Position numbers and translations under genes: made by a program
DNA from: Kineosporia babensis
GTDB taxonomy: Bacteria; Actinomycetota; Actinomycetes; Actinomycetales; Kineosporiaceae
Assembly: GCF_021129305.1 (NCBI RefSeq)
Contig: NZ_JAJOMB010000029.1
Coordinates: 55,776-119,775, forward strand
Direction: 5' to 3'
DNA: 64,000 nt
Notes under the pieces: generated by a model
Told to the model about the DNA's origin: nothing
Databases searched by the model: none
The model's input: the letters and a program-made list of their open reading frames with translations, nothing else
Part shown: one piece after another, positions 28,401-37,434 of the stretch
Position numbering within the stretch: position 1 is the stretch's first letter
Layout of the letters: each line of letters opens with the position of its first letter

Positions 28401-31400
28401 GCCGGCAGCGGCCACCCTGGGATCGGTGAAATCCCTGATCGGGCACACCAAGTGCGCGGCCGGCCTCGCCGGGCTGATCAAGGCGGCACTGGCCGTGTCC
28501 ACCGGGATCCTGCCACCGAGCGGGACCATGGAACGCCCCAACCCGGCCTGGAGCCCCACCACCAGCCCCTTCACGTTCTCTACCCGCGCCCGACCGTGGG
28601 GCGCAGCCGGATCCCAGAGGCTCGCCGGAGTAAGTGCTTTCGGGTTCGGCGGGACCAACTTCCACACCGTTCTGGCCGGGGCCGAAACTGCCCCGGCGCG
28701 TACCGGGTGGCCGCACTGGCCCGCCGAGCTGCTGGTGCTGCGTGGCCCGGACGACGACACCGTCCGCGCCGACCTGGCCTGGCTGAACGACCTGCTGGAC
28801 ATCGACGAGAAAGCCGGGCGGCCGTGGCCGTTGCGCGATGTGATGGCCGCCGCTGCGCAGCGCACGGCGTTGCGCTCCGGTCCGGTCCGGGTTGCGATCG
28901 TGGCCGGTGGTCTCGATGAATTGCGGACGCTCGTGGCCCGCGCGCTGGCCGGCGAGAGTGACGCGGTGGCCGGCTTGCACACCTGGGACCCCCAGGAGCA
29001 GGAGAACGGCAAGGTGGCCTTCCTCTATCCCGGGCAGGGCAGCCAGCGGCCGCACGCCTTCGGGCAACTCCTGGCTGCCTTCCCTGAACTGCAGCGTTTC
29101 CTGCCCCTGGCCGGGGAACACCCACAGACCATGTTCCCGGCGGCCGCCTTCGACGAACGCACGGCGGCCGACCAGCTGGCCGCGGTCACCGACACCCGGG
29201 TGGCGCAGCCCGCCCTCGGTATCGCCGGGCTGGTGGTCTCGGACCTGCTGGCCAAAGTGGGCGTGCGTCCCGACCTGGCCGGTGGGCACAGCTACGGCGA
29301 ACTGGTGGCCCTGCACGCCGCCGGAGTGCTCGACGCCGCCACCTTGATGCAGCTCAGCCGGGCTCGGGCCGAGGCGATCAGTCAAGTGGCCGGCGACCTG
29401 CCCGGAGGCATGGCGGCCGTCGCCCTGGACGGCAGACGCACGGCCGAGTTGCTGGCCGAGCTACAGGTTCCGGGCACGGTCACGGTGGCCAACCTGAACC
29501 ACCCCCGGCAGACCGTGATCGCCGGACCGGCCGACGCGATCGAGTGGGCGGTCACGCAGATCCGCGAAGGTGGGCACTCCGCCCGGCCGCTGAACGTGGC
29601 CGGGGCCTTCCACAGCCCGGCCCTGGCCGGCGCCGGCGACCTCTTCGCCCAGACCCTGGCCGAAGCCCCGATCGGCGAGCCGACGATCGACGTGTTCGCC
29701 AACCGTACGGCCGGCGTGTACCCGGCCGGGGCCGAGGCGATCCGCGCCGAGCTGGCCCGGCAGATCGCCTCGCCGGTGCGCTTCGCCGAGCAGATCGAGG
29801 CGATGTACCAGGCCGGTGCGCGGATCTTCGTCGAGACCGGACCGGGGCGGGTGCTCAGCGGTTTCGTCGACGCCGTGCTGGCCGACCGGCCGCACCGCAC
29901 GGTGACCGTCCGGCCCGGCCGCAACGCCGAGCTCACCGAGTTCCTGCAGGCCCTGGCCCAGCTCGCGGTGGCCGGGGTGCCGGTCAACACGGCACCGCTG
30001 TACCGCGGCCGGGCCACCGCCCTGCCCGCCGAGCCCAGCACCTGGCGCCGTCCCGGCTGGATTGTCGACGGGCAACTGGTGCGCACCGCGAACGGAGACC
30101 TCCTGCCCGGCGGGCTGCGGCCCGCACAACGACTTCCGGAGCCGACCTTGACCCAGACCCATTCCGGCGCGCCTGCGCCCGTGCCTGCACCTGGCCAGAA
30201 CGAGCAGCTGATCGCCGAGTTCATCCGCACGAGCCGGGAGATGCTGGCCGCCCAGCGCGACGTCCTCCTGACCCACCTCGGCGCCACCAGCGTGGCTCCT
30301 CCCGCACCGGTGGCCCCGATCGCACCGGCTCCTGCGCTCCCGGCTCTGCCCACCCCAGCCGTAGCAACACCAGAACCAGTTACCGCCGCAGCCCCGGTAG
30401 CCGTCGATGTGGCCACTGTGGTCAAGACCGTGATCAGCGAACACACCGGCTACCCCGCCGAAATGATCGAACCCGAACTGGACCTCGAATCCGACCTCAG
30501 CATCGACTCCATCAAACGCATGGAGATCGCCGCCCGCCTCGTCACCCGCATCACCCCCGACACCGTCCCCGACGACACCCAACTCGAAGACCTCTCCCGC
30601 GCCCGCACCGCCGCCGCCATCACCACCTGGCTGACCGCGCACGCAGGCCCCAGCACCCCGGCTGCTCCCGAGGCACCTGCTGCGATCGACGTGGCCGCCG
30701 TAGTCAAGACCGTGATCAGCGAACACACCGGCTACCCCACCGAAATGATCGAACCCGAACTGGACCTCGAATCCGACCTCAGCATCGACTCCATCAAACG
30801 CATGGAGATCGCCGCCCGCCTCGTCACCCGCATCACCCCCGACACCGTCCCCGACGACACCCAACTCGAAGACCTCTCCCGCGCCCGCACCGCCGCCGCC
30901 ATCACCACCTGGCTCACGGCGCACGCAACGCCCAGCCGACCGGAGCCGGCACCGCGTGGCGAACGGCCCGAGCGCTACCGCTGGGAGGCCGTGGAGCTAC
31001 CGGCGCTCGCTACCCCTGGTGCAGCCGCCATGGCAGGTAAGCGAGTGCTGCTGATCGGCGGAGACACCGGTCTGAGCAACGCCCTGGCCACCGCACTCAG
31101 CGCTCTGGAAGCCGATCCGGTGATCGGCGGGCCGGACACCGATCCGACCGGATTCGACGCCGTCCTGTATCTCCTGCTGACCGCCGACCCGGCCACCCCG
31201 GTCCTGCCCGAAGCCTTCACCGATATCCAGACGGTACTCACCGGCAAGGCCCGAAGCCTGCTGGTGGTGGCCGGTCTGGCGCCCGGCGACCTGTCCGGCC
31301 GCAGCGCCGCCGTGGTCGGGATGCGTGGGCTGATCCGTACCGCTGCCCGCGAGTTCCCCGAGACCAACGTCAAACTCGTGGAGACCGACGAGCTGGCCGA

Positions 31401-32442
31401 GCCGGGCACCGTCGCCCAGCACCTGTGCGCGGAGCTACTCGGCCACGACCTGAACCCGGTGGTCCTGAGACAGGACGGGCAACGCCGGGCGCCCTTCCCG
31501 CGCCGGGCCGACCTTCCCGCCCTGGCCACCAGTGGGGCCGGGCCGGGCGACGACGGCAGCGCCGAGGCCGAGGCCCTGGGCCTGACCCGAGACTCGGTGA
31601 TCCTGGTGATCGGCGGAGCCCGCGGCATCACCTCGCGGATCACGGCCACCCTGGCCGCGGCCGGTCGCTGCACCTTCGTCCTGGCCGGCCGCACTCCCCC
31701 GGCCGAGGGCCCGGAAGAGCCGTTCACCGCCTCCGCCACCACGCTGGAGGAACTGCGCACGGCCTTCGTGGCCCGCGGTGACCTGCCGCTCAAGGAGATG
31801 GAGAAGACCGTGCGGCGGATCCTGGCCCAGCGCGAGCTGGCCCAGACCCTGAAGGCGGTGCAGCGTAGCGGCTCGACGGCCGACTACCGCACCGTCGACG
31901 TGCTGGACGTGGACCAGGCCCGACAACTGGTCAAGGAGGTGTACCAGCAGTACGGGCGACTGGACGGGATCGTCTACGGCGCCGGGGTGACCGTGGACCA
32001 GCTGGTCTCCCGCACCACGATGTCCTCGTTCCGGCTGGTCTACGACACCAAGGTGGAAGGGGTTTCGGCGCTGCTCGAGGCGGCCGCCGAACTGCCCGTC
32101 CCACCCGGCTTCGCGGTGCTGTTCGGCAGCGTGGCCACGGTCATCGGCAGCCGCGGCCAGGTCGGCTACGCGGCCGCCAACGATGCGCTGGAGAGCATCT
32201 GCCACGACTGGGCCGCCCGCACCGGGTCCCGGGCCTTCACCGTGCACTGGGGGCCATGGGCCCCGGTCGGCATCCACGCCGGCATGGTCTCGCCCGAACT
32301 GGAGCGTGACTTCGCGCGGCGTAACCTGGCTCTGATCGATCCCGAGCAGGGGCCGATGTGCCTGCTCAAGGAACTGGCCTGGGGCGCCGGCGAGAACCTC
32401 TCGACCGTGATCTGGTCGCCGTCCGGCTGGCTCGACGCGTGA
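25429..32442 (+). CDS. Type I PUFA/polyketide synthase: NPD-NPD-KS-AT-ACP-ACP-KR
   Basis: A 2337-residue multidomain synthase. Order: two nitronate-monooxygenase-like FMN domains (about 1-235, degenerate, and 285-530, with GVAQGPMTRVSD, ECGGHVGPRN and FAGGIHDERSA), resembling the PfaD enoyl reductase; ketosynthase 645-1085 with Cys831 (AACASS), His966 (AHGTGT) and His1006 (IGHTKC); acyltransferase about 1198-1500 with Ser1288 (GHSYGE); two acyl carrier domains with phosphopantetheine Ser1694 and Ser1788 in DLSIDSIKRMEI; ketoreductase from 2055 with IGGARGI and Tyr2247. The DSIKR motif is typical of polyunsaturated fatty acid synthases. All active sites appear intact. The stop overlaps the next gene's GTG. 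Confidence 0.93.
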   Translation: MHQPVIATTPLEHPDGRLLAAITATGALGVLDLGRHAPSARRALAEARTWHSGPLTVRLPCALGLDGSWPTEVERVIAPIETALQEDLFKSLTVLAEVTDGEQARTAIAAGAAGLIVRGNESGGAVGELSTFVLLQQVLDLAAHQQVPVWAAGGIGPHTAAAVIAGGGAGVVLDTQLALLAESDLPDRDPLVARLLRGMDGTESRVRAGHRVVARVRTPEAELAALDQAAVLERLGGALLPIGQDAYLAAQFADDYGTVARTISAVRASIEAVPDAAPLDPEVLGTSVGVAQGPMTRVSDQPAFAAAVSAGGALPFIALALADGPRSVELLSQTAELIPDAPWGAGILGFVPDDLRAVQLEAIRQARPSHVIIAGGRPAQAAALEQEGIATFLHVPSPILLEQFLRSGARRFVLEGAECGGHVGPRNSFPLWEAQIQVLLSNLDSIDGSGQATVLFAGGIHDERSAAMIAALAAPLVRRGVRVGLLMGSAYLFTAEAVATAAVHDVFQQQVLAATSTALLETAPGHSTRCVVSPFTAEFERVRSERRRQQVAEQQIWAELEDLNVGRLRIAAKALRRTSDGLVPVAEPEQVDQGLFMAGQVSVLRSSATTIAQLHWEVSVGAAEFLHNRQAELVELSKSELTADSDVAIVGMACVFPDAPDLGTYWSNVLAGHDAVREVPLERWDPDVYWDPTGDSETTTPSKWGGFIPRTPFDALRYGIPPSALSSIEPVQLLALDVARQALDDAFGERPYQRERTSVVFGAESGSDLASATVLRATLPAYYGKVPGGLDEQLPGLTADSFPGMLANVISGRIANRLDLGGSNFIVDAACASSLAALDIARKELITGSSDVVVCGGADLHNGIGDYLLFSSVHALSPSGRSRPFSADADGIGLGEGVACVVLKRRADAERDGDRIYAVIKGVGSASDGRSLGLTAPRREGQKAALERAYTDAGLPPAEVGLLEAHGTGTVVGDRTELNALTEVFLEAGAQPAAATLGSVKSLIGHTKCAAGLAGLIKAALAVSTGILPPSGTMERPNPAWSPTTSPFTFSTRARPWGAAGSQRLAGVSAFGFGGTNFHTVLAGAETAPARTGWPHWPAELLVLRGPDDDTVRADLAWLNDLLDIDEKAGRPWPLRDVMAAAAQRTALRSGPVRVAIVAGGLDELRTLVARALAGESDAVAGLHTWDPQEQENGKVAFLYPGQGSQRPHAFGQLLAAFPELQRFLPLAGEHPQTMFPAAAFDERTAADQLAAVTDTRVAQPALGIAGLVVSDLLAKVGVRPDLAGGHSYGELVALHAAGVLDAATLMQLSRARAEAISQVAGDLPGGMAAVALDGRRTAELLAELQVPGTVTVANLNHPRQTVIAGPADAIEWAVTQIREGGHSARPLNVAGAFHSPALAGAGDLFAQTLAEAPIGEPTIDVFANRTAGVYPAGAEAIRAELARQIASPVRFAEQIEAMYQAGARIFVETGPGRVLSGFVDAVLADRPHRTVTVRPGRNAELTEFLQALAQLAVAGVPVNTAPLYRGRATALPAEPSTWRRPGWIVDGQLVRTANGDLLPGGLRPAQRLPEPTLTQTHSGAPAPVPAPGQNEQLIAEFIRTSREMLAAQRDVLLTHLGATSVAPPAPVAPIAPAPALPALPTPAVATPEPVTAAAPVAVDVATVVKTVISEHTGYPAEMIEPELDLESDLSIDSIKRMEIAARLVTRITPDTVPDDTQLEDLSRARTAAAITTWLTAHAGPSTPAAPEAPAAIDVAAVVKTVISEHTGYPTEMIEPELDLESDLSIDSIKRMEIAARLVTRITPDTVPDDTQLEDLSRARTAAAITTWLTAHATPSRPEPAPRGERPERYRWEAVELPALATPGAAAMAGKRVLLIGGDTGLSNALATALSALEADPVIGGPDTDPTGFDAVLYLLLTADPATPVLPEAFTDIQTVLTGKARSLLVVAGLAPGDLSGRSAAVVGMRGLIRTAAREFPETNVKLVETDELAEPGTVAQHLCAELLGHDLNPVVLRQDGQRRAPFPRRADLPALATSGAGPGDDGSAEAEALGLTRDSVILVIGGARGITSRITATLAAAGRCTFVLAGRTPPAEGPEEPFTASATTLEELRTAFVARGDLPLKEMEKTVRRILAQRELAQTLKAVQRSGSTADYRTVDVLDVDQARQLVKEVYQQYGRLDGIVYGAGVTVDQLVSRTTMSSFRLVYDTKVEGVSALLEAAAELPVPPGFAVLFGSVATVIGSRGQVGYAAANDALESICHDWAARTGSRAFTVHWGPWAPVGIHAGMVSPELERDFARRNLALIDPEQGPMCLLKELAWGAGENLSTVIWSPSGWLDA
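30421..30632 (+). repeat. ACP-coding direct repeat, copy 1 of 2
   Basis: A 212-bp segment covering nearly the whole first acyl carrier domain. It is repeated at 30703-30914 with a single difference (G at 30457, A at 30739, giving Ala versus Thr). The identity extends to silent codon positions, which points to recent duplication or gene conversion and not only to protein-level conservation. Confidence 0.95.
30703..30914 (+). repeat. ACP-coding direct repeat, copy 2 of 2
   Basis: Second copy of the 212-bp ACP-coding repeat, offset by 282 bp (94 codons), so recombination between copies would remove or add exactly one carrier domain in frame. The 70-bp linker between copies differs from the sequence that follows copy 2. 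Confidence 0.95.
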
Positions 32443-34262
32443 GCGCGAGAACGGTGGAAGCAAAAGGGCAGGCCGGCATCGCCATCGTCGGGATGGCGGT
32501 GCTGTACCCCAAGGCCGTTGACCTGCAGTCGTACTGGGCGAACATCGTGTCCGGACGGGATGCCATCACCGAGGTCGGGCCGGAGCGCTGGGACCCGGAG
32601 TTCTACGCCGGGCGCGAGGGCCGGGGCGAGTACCCGGTCGATCGCGTCTACGCCCGCCGCGGTGGGTTTCTCGACGCCGACACCGCGGTTCCGGCCACCC
32701 GGTACGGCATTCCGCCGGTCGCGGTGTCCGGGATCGAGCCCGATCAGATGATCGCGCTCGACGTGGCGGCCCGCGCGATCGCTGATGCCGGAGGCGAGGA
32801 CCGACTGCCCGACCGGGACCGGGTGGGCGTGGTGCTCGGCCGGGGTGGCTACGTGACCCCGGCGGCGATCCGCTTCAGCGAACGGGTCCGGGGCTCCAGC
32901 CAGTTGGTCGCCACCCTGAGCCAGATCCTGCCGGACCTCGACCAGCGGTCCCTGGACCTGGTCCGGCAGACCTACCAGGAGGCCCTGGGACCGTTCGCCC
33001 CGGAGAGCGCGATCGGGCTGGTGTCCAATCTGGCGGCCTCACGTCTGGCCAACCGCCTGGATCTGCGGGGCCCGGCCTACACCGTGGACGGCGCCTGCGC
33101 ATCGTCGCTGATCGCGGTCGACCAGGCTGTCAGCCTGCTGTTGGCCGGCCGCTGCGACACCGTGCTGGCCGGGGGCACCCACCACGTCCACGACATCTCC
33201 TTCTGGAGCGTGTTCGCCCAGATGCGGGCGCTGTCGCAGCGCGAGACGATCCGGCCGTTCGACGCCGAGGCCGACGGCACGCTGATCGGCGAGGGCACCG
33301 GCGTGGTGGTCCTGCGCCGACTGGACGACGCGATCGAGGCCGGCGACCGGATCTACGCCGTGATCCGGGGCACCGGGGTGGCCAGCGACGGGCGTACGTC
33401 CAGCCTGATGAACCCGGACCCGGCGGGCCAGGCGCGGGCCGTGCGTCAGGCCTGGCAGACCGCCGGGCTGGACACCCGGGCGCCCGGCTCGGTCGGCCTG
33501 ATCGAGGCTCACGGCACCGCCACCCGGGCCGGCGATTCCGCCGAGATCCGTTCCATGATCGATGTCTTCGGGACCGAGGGCGATCCGGTGGCGATCGGCA
33601 CGGTGAAGTCGATGATCGGGCACACCATGCCCGCCGCCGGGGTTGCCGGGCTGGTCAAGGCCGCCTTGGCGGTGCACCACGGCGTCCTGCCCCCGACCCT
33701 GAACGTCTCCACGCCGCACCCGGAACTGGCCGGCTCCCGCTTCGAACCGCTGGCCCAGGCTCGCGAATGGCCCAGCCGGGCGGACGGAACCCCGCGCAGG
33801 GCGGGGGTCAACGCGTTCGGATTCGGCGGGATCAACGCCCACGTCGTGATCGAGGAACCAGCACCGCCTGCCCGGTCCCGGAGGGTCACGTCGTTCGGTG
33901 GTTCCGGCGACCGGGTGCTGCGAATCGCGGCCCGTACCAAGGCCGAACTGGCGCGCATGCTGGACTGCGACGACGCCGTGGTGCGGGCCCGGCTGGGCAG
34001 CGAACCGGATGTCGGGCCGGTGCGTCTGGCGGTTGCCGGTCCCGACGCCCGGCGCCTGGCGCTGGCCCGGCGGGCGGTGCAGACCGGCGAGCCTTGGCGC
34101 GACGGGGCCGACGTCTGGTTCACACCGCACCCCTGCTCAGCAACACCGGGCGTCTGGCCTTCATCTTCCCGGGCCTGGACACGGATTTCGAGCCTCGACT
34201 GGAGGATCTGTCGGCCTGGCTCGGGGAGCCTCCCGCGGCGGCCGACACCGAAGACGCAGTGA
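32439..34262 (+). CDS. Second synthase gene, first part: ketosynthase (reading frame breaks near 34127)
   Basis: The GTG overlaps the stop of the first synthase by 4 bp. The ketosynthase runs from about residue 12 to 470 with Cys220 (GACASS), His358 (AHGTAT) and His395 (IGHTMP), so it is an active-type KS and not a chain-length factor. After TGEPWRDGADVWFTP the frame leaves the family pattern and ends at an unrelated stop; the sensible continuation (APLLSNTGRLAFIFPGLD) lies in the next frame. The gene therefore most likely encodes one protein of about 1450 residues with the following part. Confidence 0.85.
   Translation: MSARTVEAKGQAGIAIVGMAVLYPKAVDLQSYWANIVSGRDAITEVGPERWDPEFYAGREGRGEYPVDRVYARRGGFLDADTAVPATRYGIPPVAVSGIEPDQMIALDVAARAIADAGGEDRLPDRDRVGVVLGRGGYVTPAAIRFSERVRGSSQLVATLSQILPDLDQRSLDLVRQTYQEALGPFAPESAIGLVSNLAASRLANRLDLRGPAYTVDGACASSLIAVDQAVSLLLAGRCDTVLAGGTHHVHDISFWSVFAQMRALSQRETIRPFDAEADGTLIGEGTGVVVLRRLDDAIEAGDRIYAVIRGTGVASDGRTSSLMNPDPAGQARAVRQAWQTAGLDTRAPGSVGLIEAHGTATRAGDSAEIRSMIDVFGTEGDPVAIGTVKSMIGHTMPAAGVAGLVKAALAVHHGVLPPTLNVSTPHPELAGSRFEPLAQAREWPSRADGTPRRAGVNAFGFGGINAHVVIEEPAPPARSRRVTSFGGSGDRVLRIAARTKAELARMLDCDDAVVRARLGSEPDVGPVRLAVAGPDARRLALARRAVQTGEPWRDGADVWFTPHPCSATPGVWPSSSRAWTRISSLDWRICRPGSGSLPRRPTPKTQ
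34119..34132 (+). other. Apparent one-base deletion (frameshift) in the second synthase gene
   Basis: Reading TTC ACA CCG then CA CCC CTG CTC: one extra G after 34127 would give CCG GCA CCC CTG, coding VWFTPAPLLSNTGRLAF across the join, which is how the KS-to-AT linker should read. As given, the KS frame and the AT-DH frame are separated by one base. Sequencing error, real mutation and recoding are all possible. Confidence 0.8.
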
Positions 34263-36796
34263 ACCACGGCCTGAGCGTGCTGCGCACCAGTGGTCTGCTG
34301 GAGCGGGCCCTGCGCCGGGCCGGGATCGTTCCGGACGGGATCGCCGGTTCCAGCGTCGGCGAATGGAGCGCATTGGTCGCCTCCGGGGCCCTGGCCCGGC
34401 AACCCACGGCAGAACTGTTCGAGGAGGTGGACACCGCGAGCCTGGAGATCCCGGACCTGCTCTTCGCCGCGGTCGGGATGCCGGCGTCCACCGTCCTGGG
34501 TGCTTTCCCCGAAGGCAGCGGGGTGGTCGTCTCGCACGACAACGCACCGGCTCAGTCGATCGTCTGCGGCCCGGCCGAACCCGTCCGCCAGACCCTGCCC
34601 CGGCTGCGGGCGGCCGGTGTGCTGGCCCAGGAACTCCCGTTCCGGTCCGGTTTCCACACCCCGATGTTCGCTCCGTACCTGGCACCCTTCGAGGAGTTCG
34701 CCCGGCTGCTCACCCCGGGCCGGGCCGAGGTCGAACTATGGTCCGGGACAACTGCTTCCCGAGTCGGCCCGGGAGAAGAGCAGATCCGTCGAACGTTCCT
34801 GGGCCTGCTGCTGCACCCGGTGCGGCTGCGGGAGATGATCGGAAACCTGTACGACGCGGGCTACCGCGCCTTCGTCCAGGTGGGGCTGGGGCAGTTGCCG
34901 AGCCTGGTCACCCAGACCTTGGGCAACCGGGAACACCTGTCCATCACCGCCGCGGCCGCCAACCGGGACGGTCTCGGGCAGCTCGCCCGGGTGTCAGCGG
35001 CGCTCTGGGTGGAGGGCTACGAGCAGGGCAACCGGCGTTCGGCCGCTGACGATGCCCTGATCGGGCTCGACCTGGGCACCCCGCTGGTCTCGCTCACTTC
35101 GGCCCAAAGACTCGCCCTACGAAACACTCTCGACCATTCCCGCCCGGAGCCGGCTGCCGCGGTTCTGACTGGCCCGGTTCCGACTGGCCCAGTTCTGGCC
35201 GGGGCATCCGGTGGAACTCTCGAGGCCGAATGGCAGGCCCTGGCCGAAGAATTCGCCCAGACCGCCCGGATCGTCCAGTTGGCCGCGACACAACCAGCAA
35301 CCGCTACACAACCCGCAGCTCCGACACCACCAGTACCCCCGATACCGCCGGCGCTCCCGACAACCCTGGCCGTCAACGTCACCGAAATGCCATACCTGCT
35401 GGACCATTGCTTCTTCCGGCAGCGCCCCGGCTGGCCCGACGTCAGCGATCGGCGCCCGATCGTCCCCGGCACCAGCATCATCTGGCACATGTCTGACCTG
35501 GTCAGCCGCAGCCGGCCGGGTTCGGTGGTCACCCGACTACGTGACCTGCGACTGACCCGCTGGCTGGCCGCCGCACCCGGAGTGGAGGTTCCCATACAGT
35601 TCGAACCCCAAGCAACGGACGTCCGGGTGGCCTTTGGCGACTACAGCACCGCGGTCCTGTCGACGGCACCGGTCTATCCGTCACCGCCGCCGGCGGTCTG
35701 GCCCGTCGACCTCGCGTCGGAACGTCCGCTGTTGTTCACCGCCAGCGAGATGTACGATCTGCGGTTGATGTTTCATGGCAAGCAGTTTCAGGGAGTGAGT
35801 GAGCTCACCGCATTGGGCCCACGGCACGTGCGTGGAGCAATCACCACCCCGGCTGCCCCGGGCGCCCTGCTGGACTGCGCGGGGCAGATTCTCGGCTCCT
35901 GGATCATCTCCACGTTCACCACGCGAACCCGGGTGCTGCCGGTCGGCCTGGACGGCATCACCTGGTACGGCCCACCGCCCCCGACCGGCGCTTCCGTCGG
36001 CTGCCATGCCCGGATCACCCACCTGGACGAGAACACCGTGAAGGCCGACATCCAGCTCACCCTGGACGGTGTGGTCTGGGCCGAGCTGAACGGCTGGCAG
36101 AACCGGCGTTTCGACAACCATCCGCAGACCCAGGCGGTGGAGAACTGGCCGGAGTTCCGCGCCCTCTCCACACCGTCCGGACCGTCTGGAGAACTGCCGA
36201 CGCGGGTGGAACTGTTCGAGCGCTGGGGCGACCTCGGCTCGCGGGACCTGGTGATGCGCAACCACCTCAGCTCGGCCGAGCGGGCCGAGTTCGAGGCGTT
36301 GTCACCGGTGCGGCGCCGCGGCTGGCTGCTGGAACGCATCGCTGCGAAAGATGCTGTACGGCACCTGCTCTGGTCGGCCGGCCAGAACGACCCGGCGCCT
36401 GTCTTCCCCGCCGAGATCCGCGTCGAGGAAGCATCCGGAGGGCAGGTCCGGCTGAGCGGACTGCACGGGCGCGAACTGCCGCCGATCTCGGTGACCGTGA
36501 CTCAGGCCTGCGAGTTCGCGGTGGCCCGGCTGAGCCACGGCGACCAGGTCTCACCCATTGCCGTGGTGGAGGTCACCGGCGATCCGCAGGAAGCCCGCGC
36601 CCGGGCCGTGGCCACGGTGGTACGCCACTACGGCGAGGCCACGGGCCAGGCGGTGGAGGGCTATCGGGAGCAACCCGCCGGCACCGACAGCACCCGGGTC
36701 GCCCTGCCCTACGGCGAGCTGATGATCGACCTCGACCAGGTCAGGAATCCGCCGGACCTGCCGGAACGGGACTATCTGGTGGCCTGGCTGCGCTGA
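34128..36796 (+). CDS. Second synthase gene, second part: AT-DH-PPTase-like
   Basis: No start codon of its own is evident near the beginning, so this is the displaced remainder of the KS gene. Order: acyltransferase-like domain opening GRLAFIFPGLD with nucleophile motif GSSVGEW (His of the usual GHSxG replaced by Ser) and GFHTPMF; a Pro/Thr/Ala linker; a double-hotdog dehydratase with LLDHCFFRQ, PIVPGTSI, MFHGKQFQGV and LLDCAGQIL; and a C-terminal phosphopantetheinyl transferase-like domain with WLLERIAAKDAVRHLL, whose usual metal-binding Asp is not obvious. The last 56 bases overlap the convergent TetR gene. Confidence 0.85.
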
Positions 36797-37391
36797 GTAC
36801 TCCCAGGCTGCCGGTGAAGGCACCGACCGCCAGTTGAGCGATCCGGGCCGCAGTGATCTGCTCCTGCTCCGGCGGTGGCAGCGAGAGCCAGTGCGTCACC
36901 GCAGTGTCCACGTAACCCAGGTAGGAGCGCACCGCCATGGCGGTGTCGGGCGTCTCGGGGTCGATCCCGACGCCCGCCGCCGCCACGTCGGCCAGGATCT
37001 GGCTCAGCACGGTGTCGCGCAGTTCCTCGACGATCGCCCGTACCTCGGGCTGCCCCTCGTCCTGCGATCCGCGCAGCAGGGTGAGGAAGCCGGCCCGGTT
37101 GCGCTGGGCAAAGGCGGCGTAGAACTCCACCGAGGTCTCCAGCCGCTCCAGCGAGGCCGGCCCCGGCACGTCGCGCAGACCGGCCGCGATGGCGTCGGCC
37201 GCCTGCCGGACCACCTCCAGGTACAGCTGTTTCTTGCTGCCGAAGTAGAACACGATCAGCGGCGCCGACACCCCGGCCGCCGCGGCCAGGTCGGCCACCG
37301 ACACGGCCGAGAACGGCCGGCGGCTGAACTCCTCGCCCGCTGTGCCCAGGATCGCCGCCCGCCGCTGGTCCGGCTCCATCCGTCGTTTCAC
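36741..37391 (-). CDS. TetR-family transcriptional regulator
   Basis: The 216-residue protein has an N-terminal helix-turn-helix (ILGTAGEEFSRRPFSAVSVADLAAAAGVS then APLIVFYFGSKKQLYLEV, residues about 14-62) and an all-helical ligand-binding domain. It is divergent from the GH13/MFS pair with only 52 bp between start codons, and a near-perfect palindrome sits there, so it probably represses that pair and itself. Its 3' end overlaps the 3' end of the synthase gene by 56 bp. The ligand is unknown; a product of the neighbouring synthase or a sugar are both possible. Confidence 0.92.
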   Translation of the reverse strand: MKRRMEPDQRRAAILGTAGEEFSRRPFSAVSVADLAAAAGVSAPLIVFYFGSKKQLYLEVVRQAADAIAAGLRDVPGPASLERLETSVEFYAAFAQRNRAGFLTLLRGSQDEGQPEVRAIVEELRDTVLSQILADVAAAGVGIDPETPDTAMAVRSYLGYVDTAVTHWLSLPPPEQEQITAARIAQLAVGAFTGSLGVLSAARPPDSPVPAGPADS

Positions 37392-37412
37392 GCCCGGTAC
37401 GCTATCGTGAGC

Positions 37413-37434
37413 TTGTTGAACATCTCTTCAATAA
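37413..37434. promoter_or_regulatory. Candidate TetR operator (TTGTTGAA-N6-TTCAATAA)
   Basis: Two 8-bp arms, complementary at 7 of 8 positions, are separated by CATCTC in the short gap between the divergent TetR and GH13 genes. The right arm touches the AAGGAG ribosome site of the GH13 gene, so a bound repressor would block both transcription and access to the start. Confidence 0.6.

Noticed and set aside
32439..33860. Ketosynthase of the second synthase as a chain-length factor (as in PfaC)
   Set aside because: Catalytic Cys220, His358 and His395 are all present, so it is of active type.
34262..34400. Independent start codon for the AT-DH-PPTase part
   Set aside because: No start with a ribosome site precedes the AT core in that frame; the join to the KS by one base is the simpler reading.
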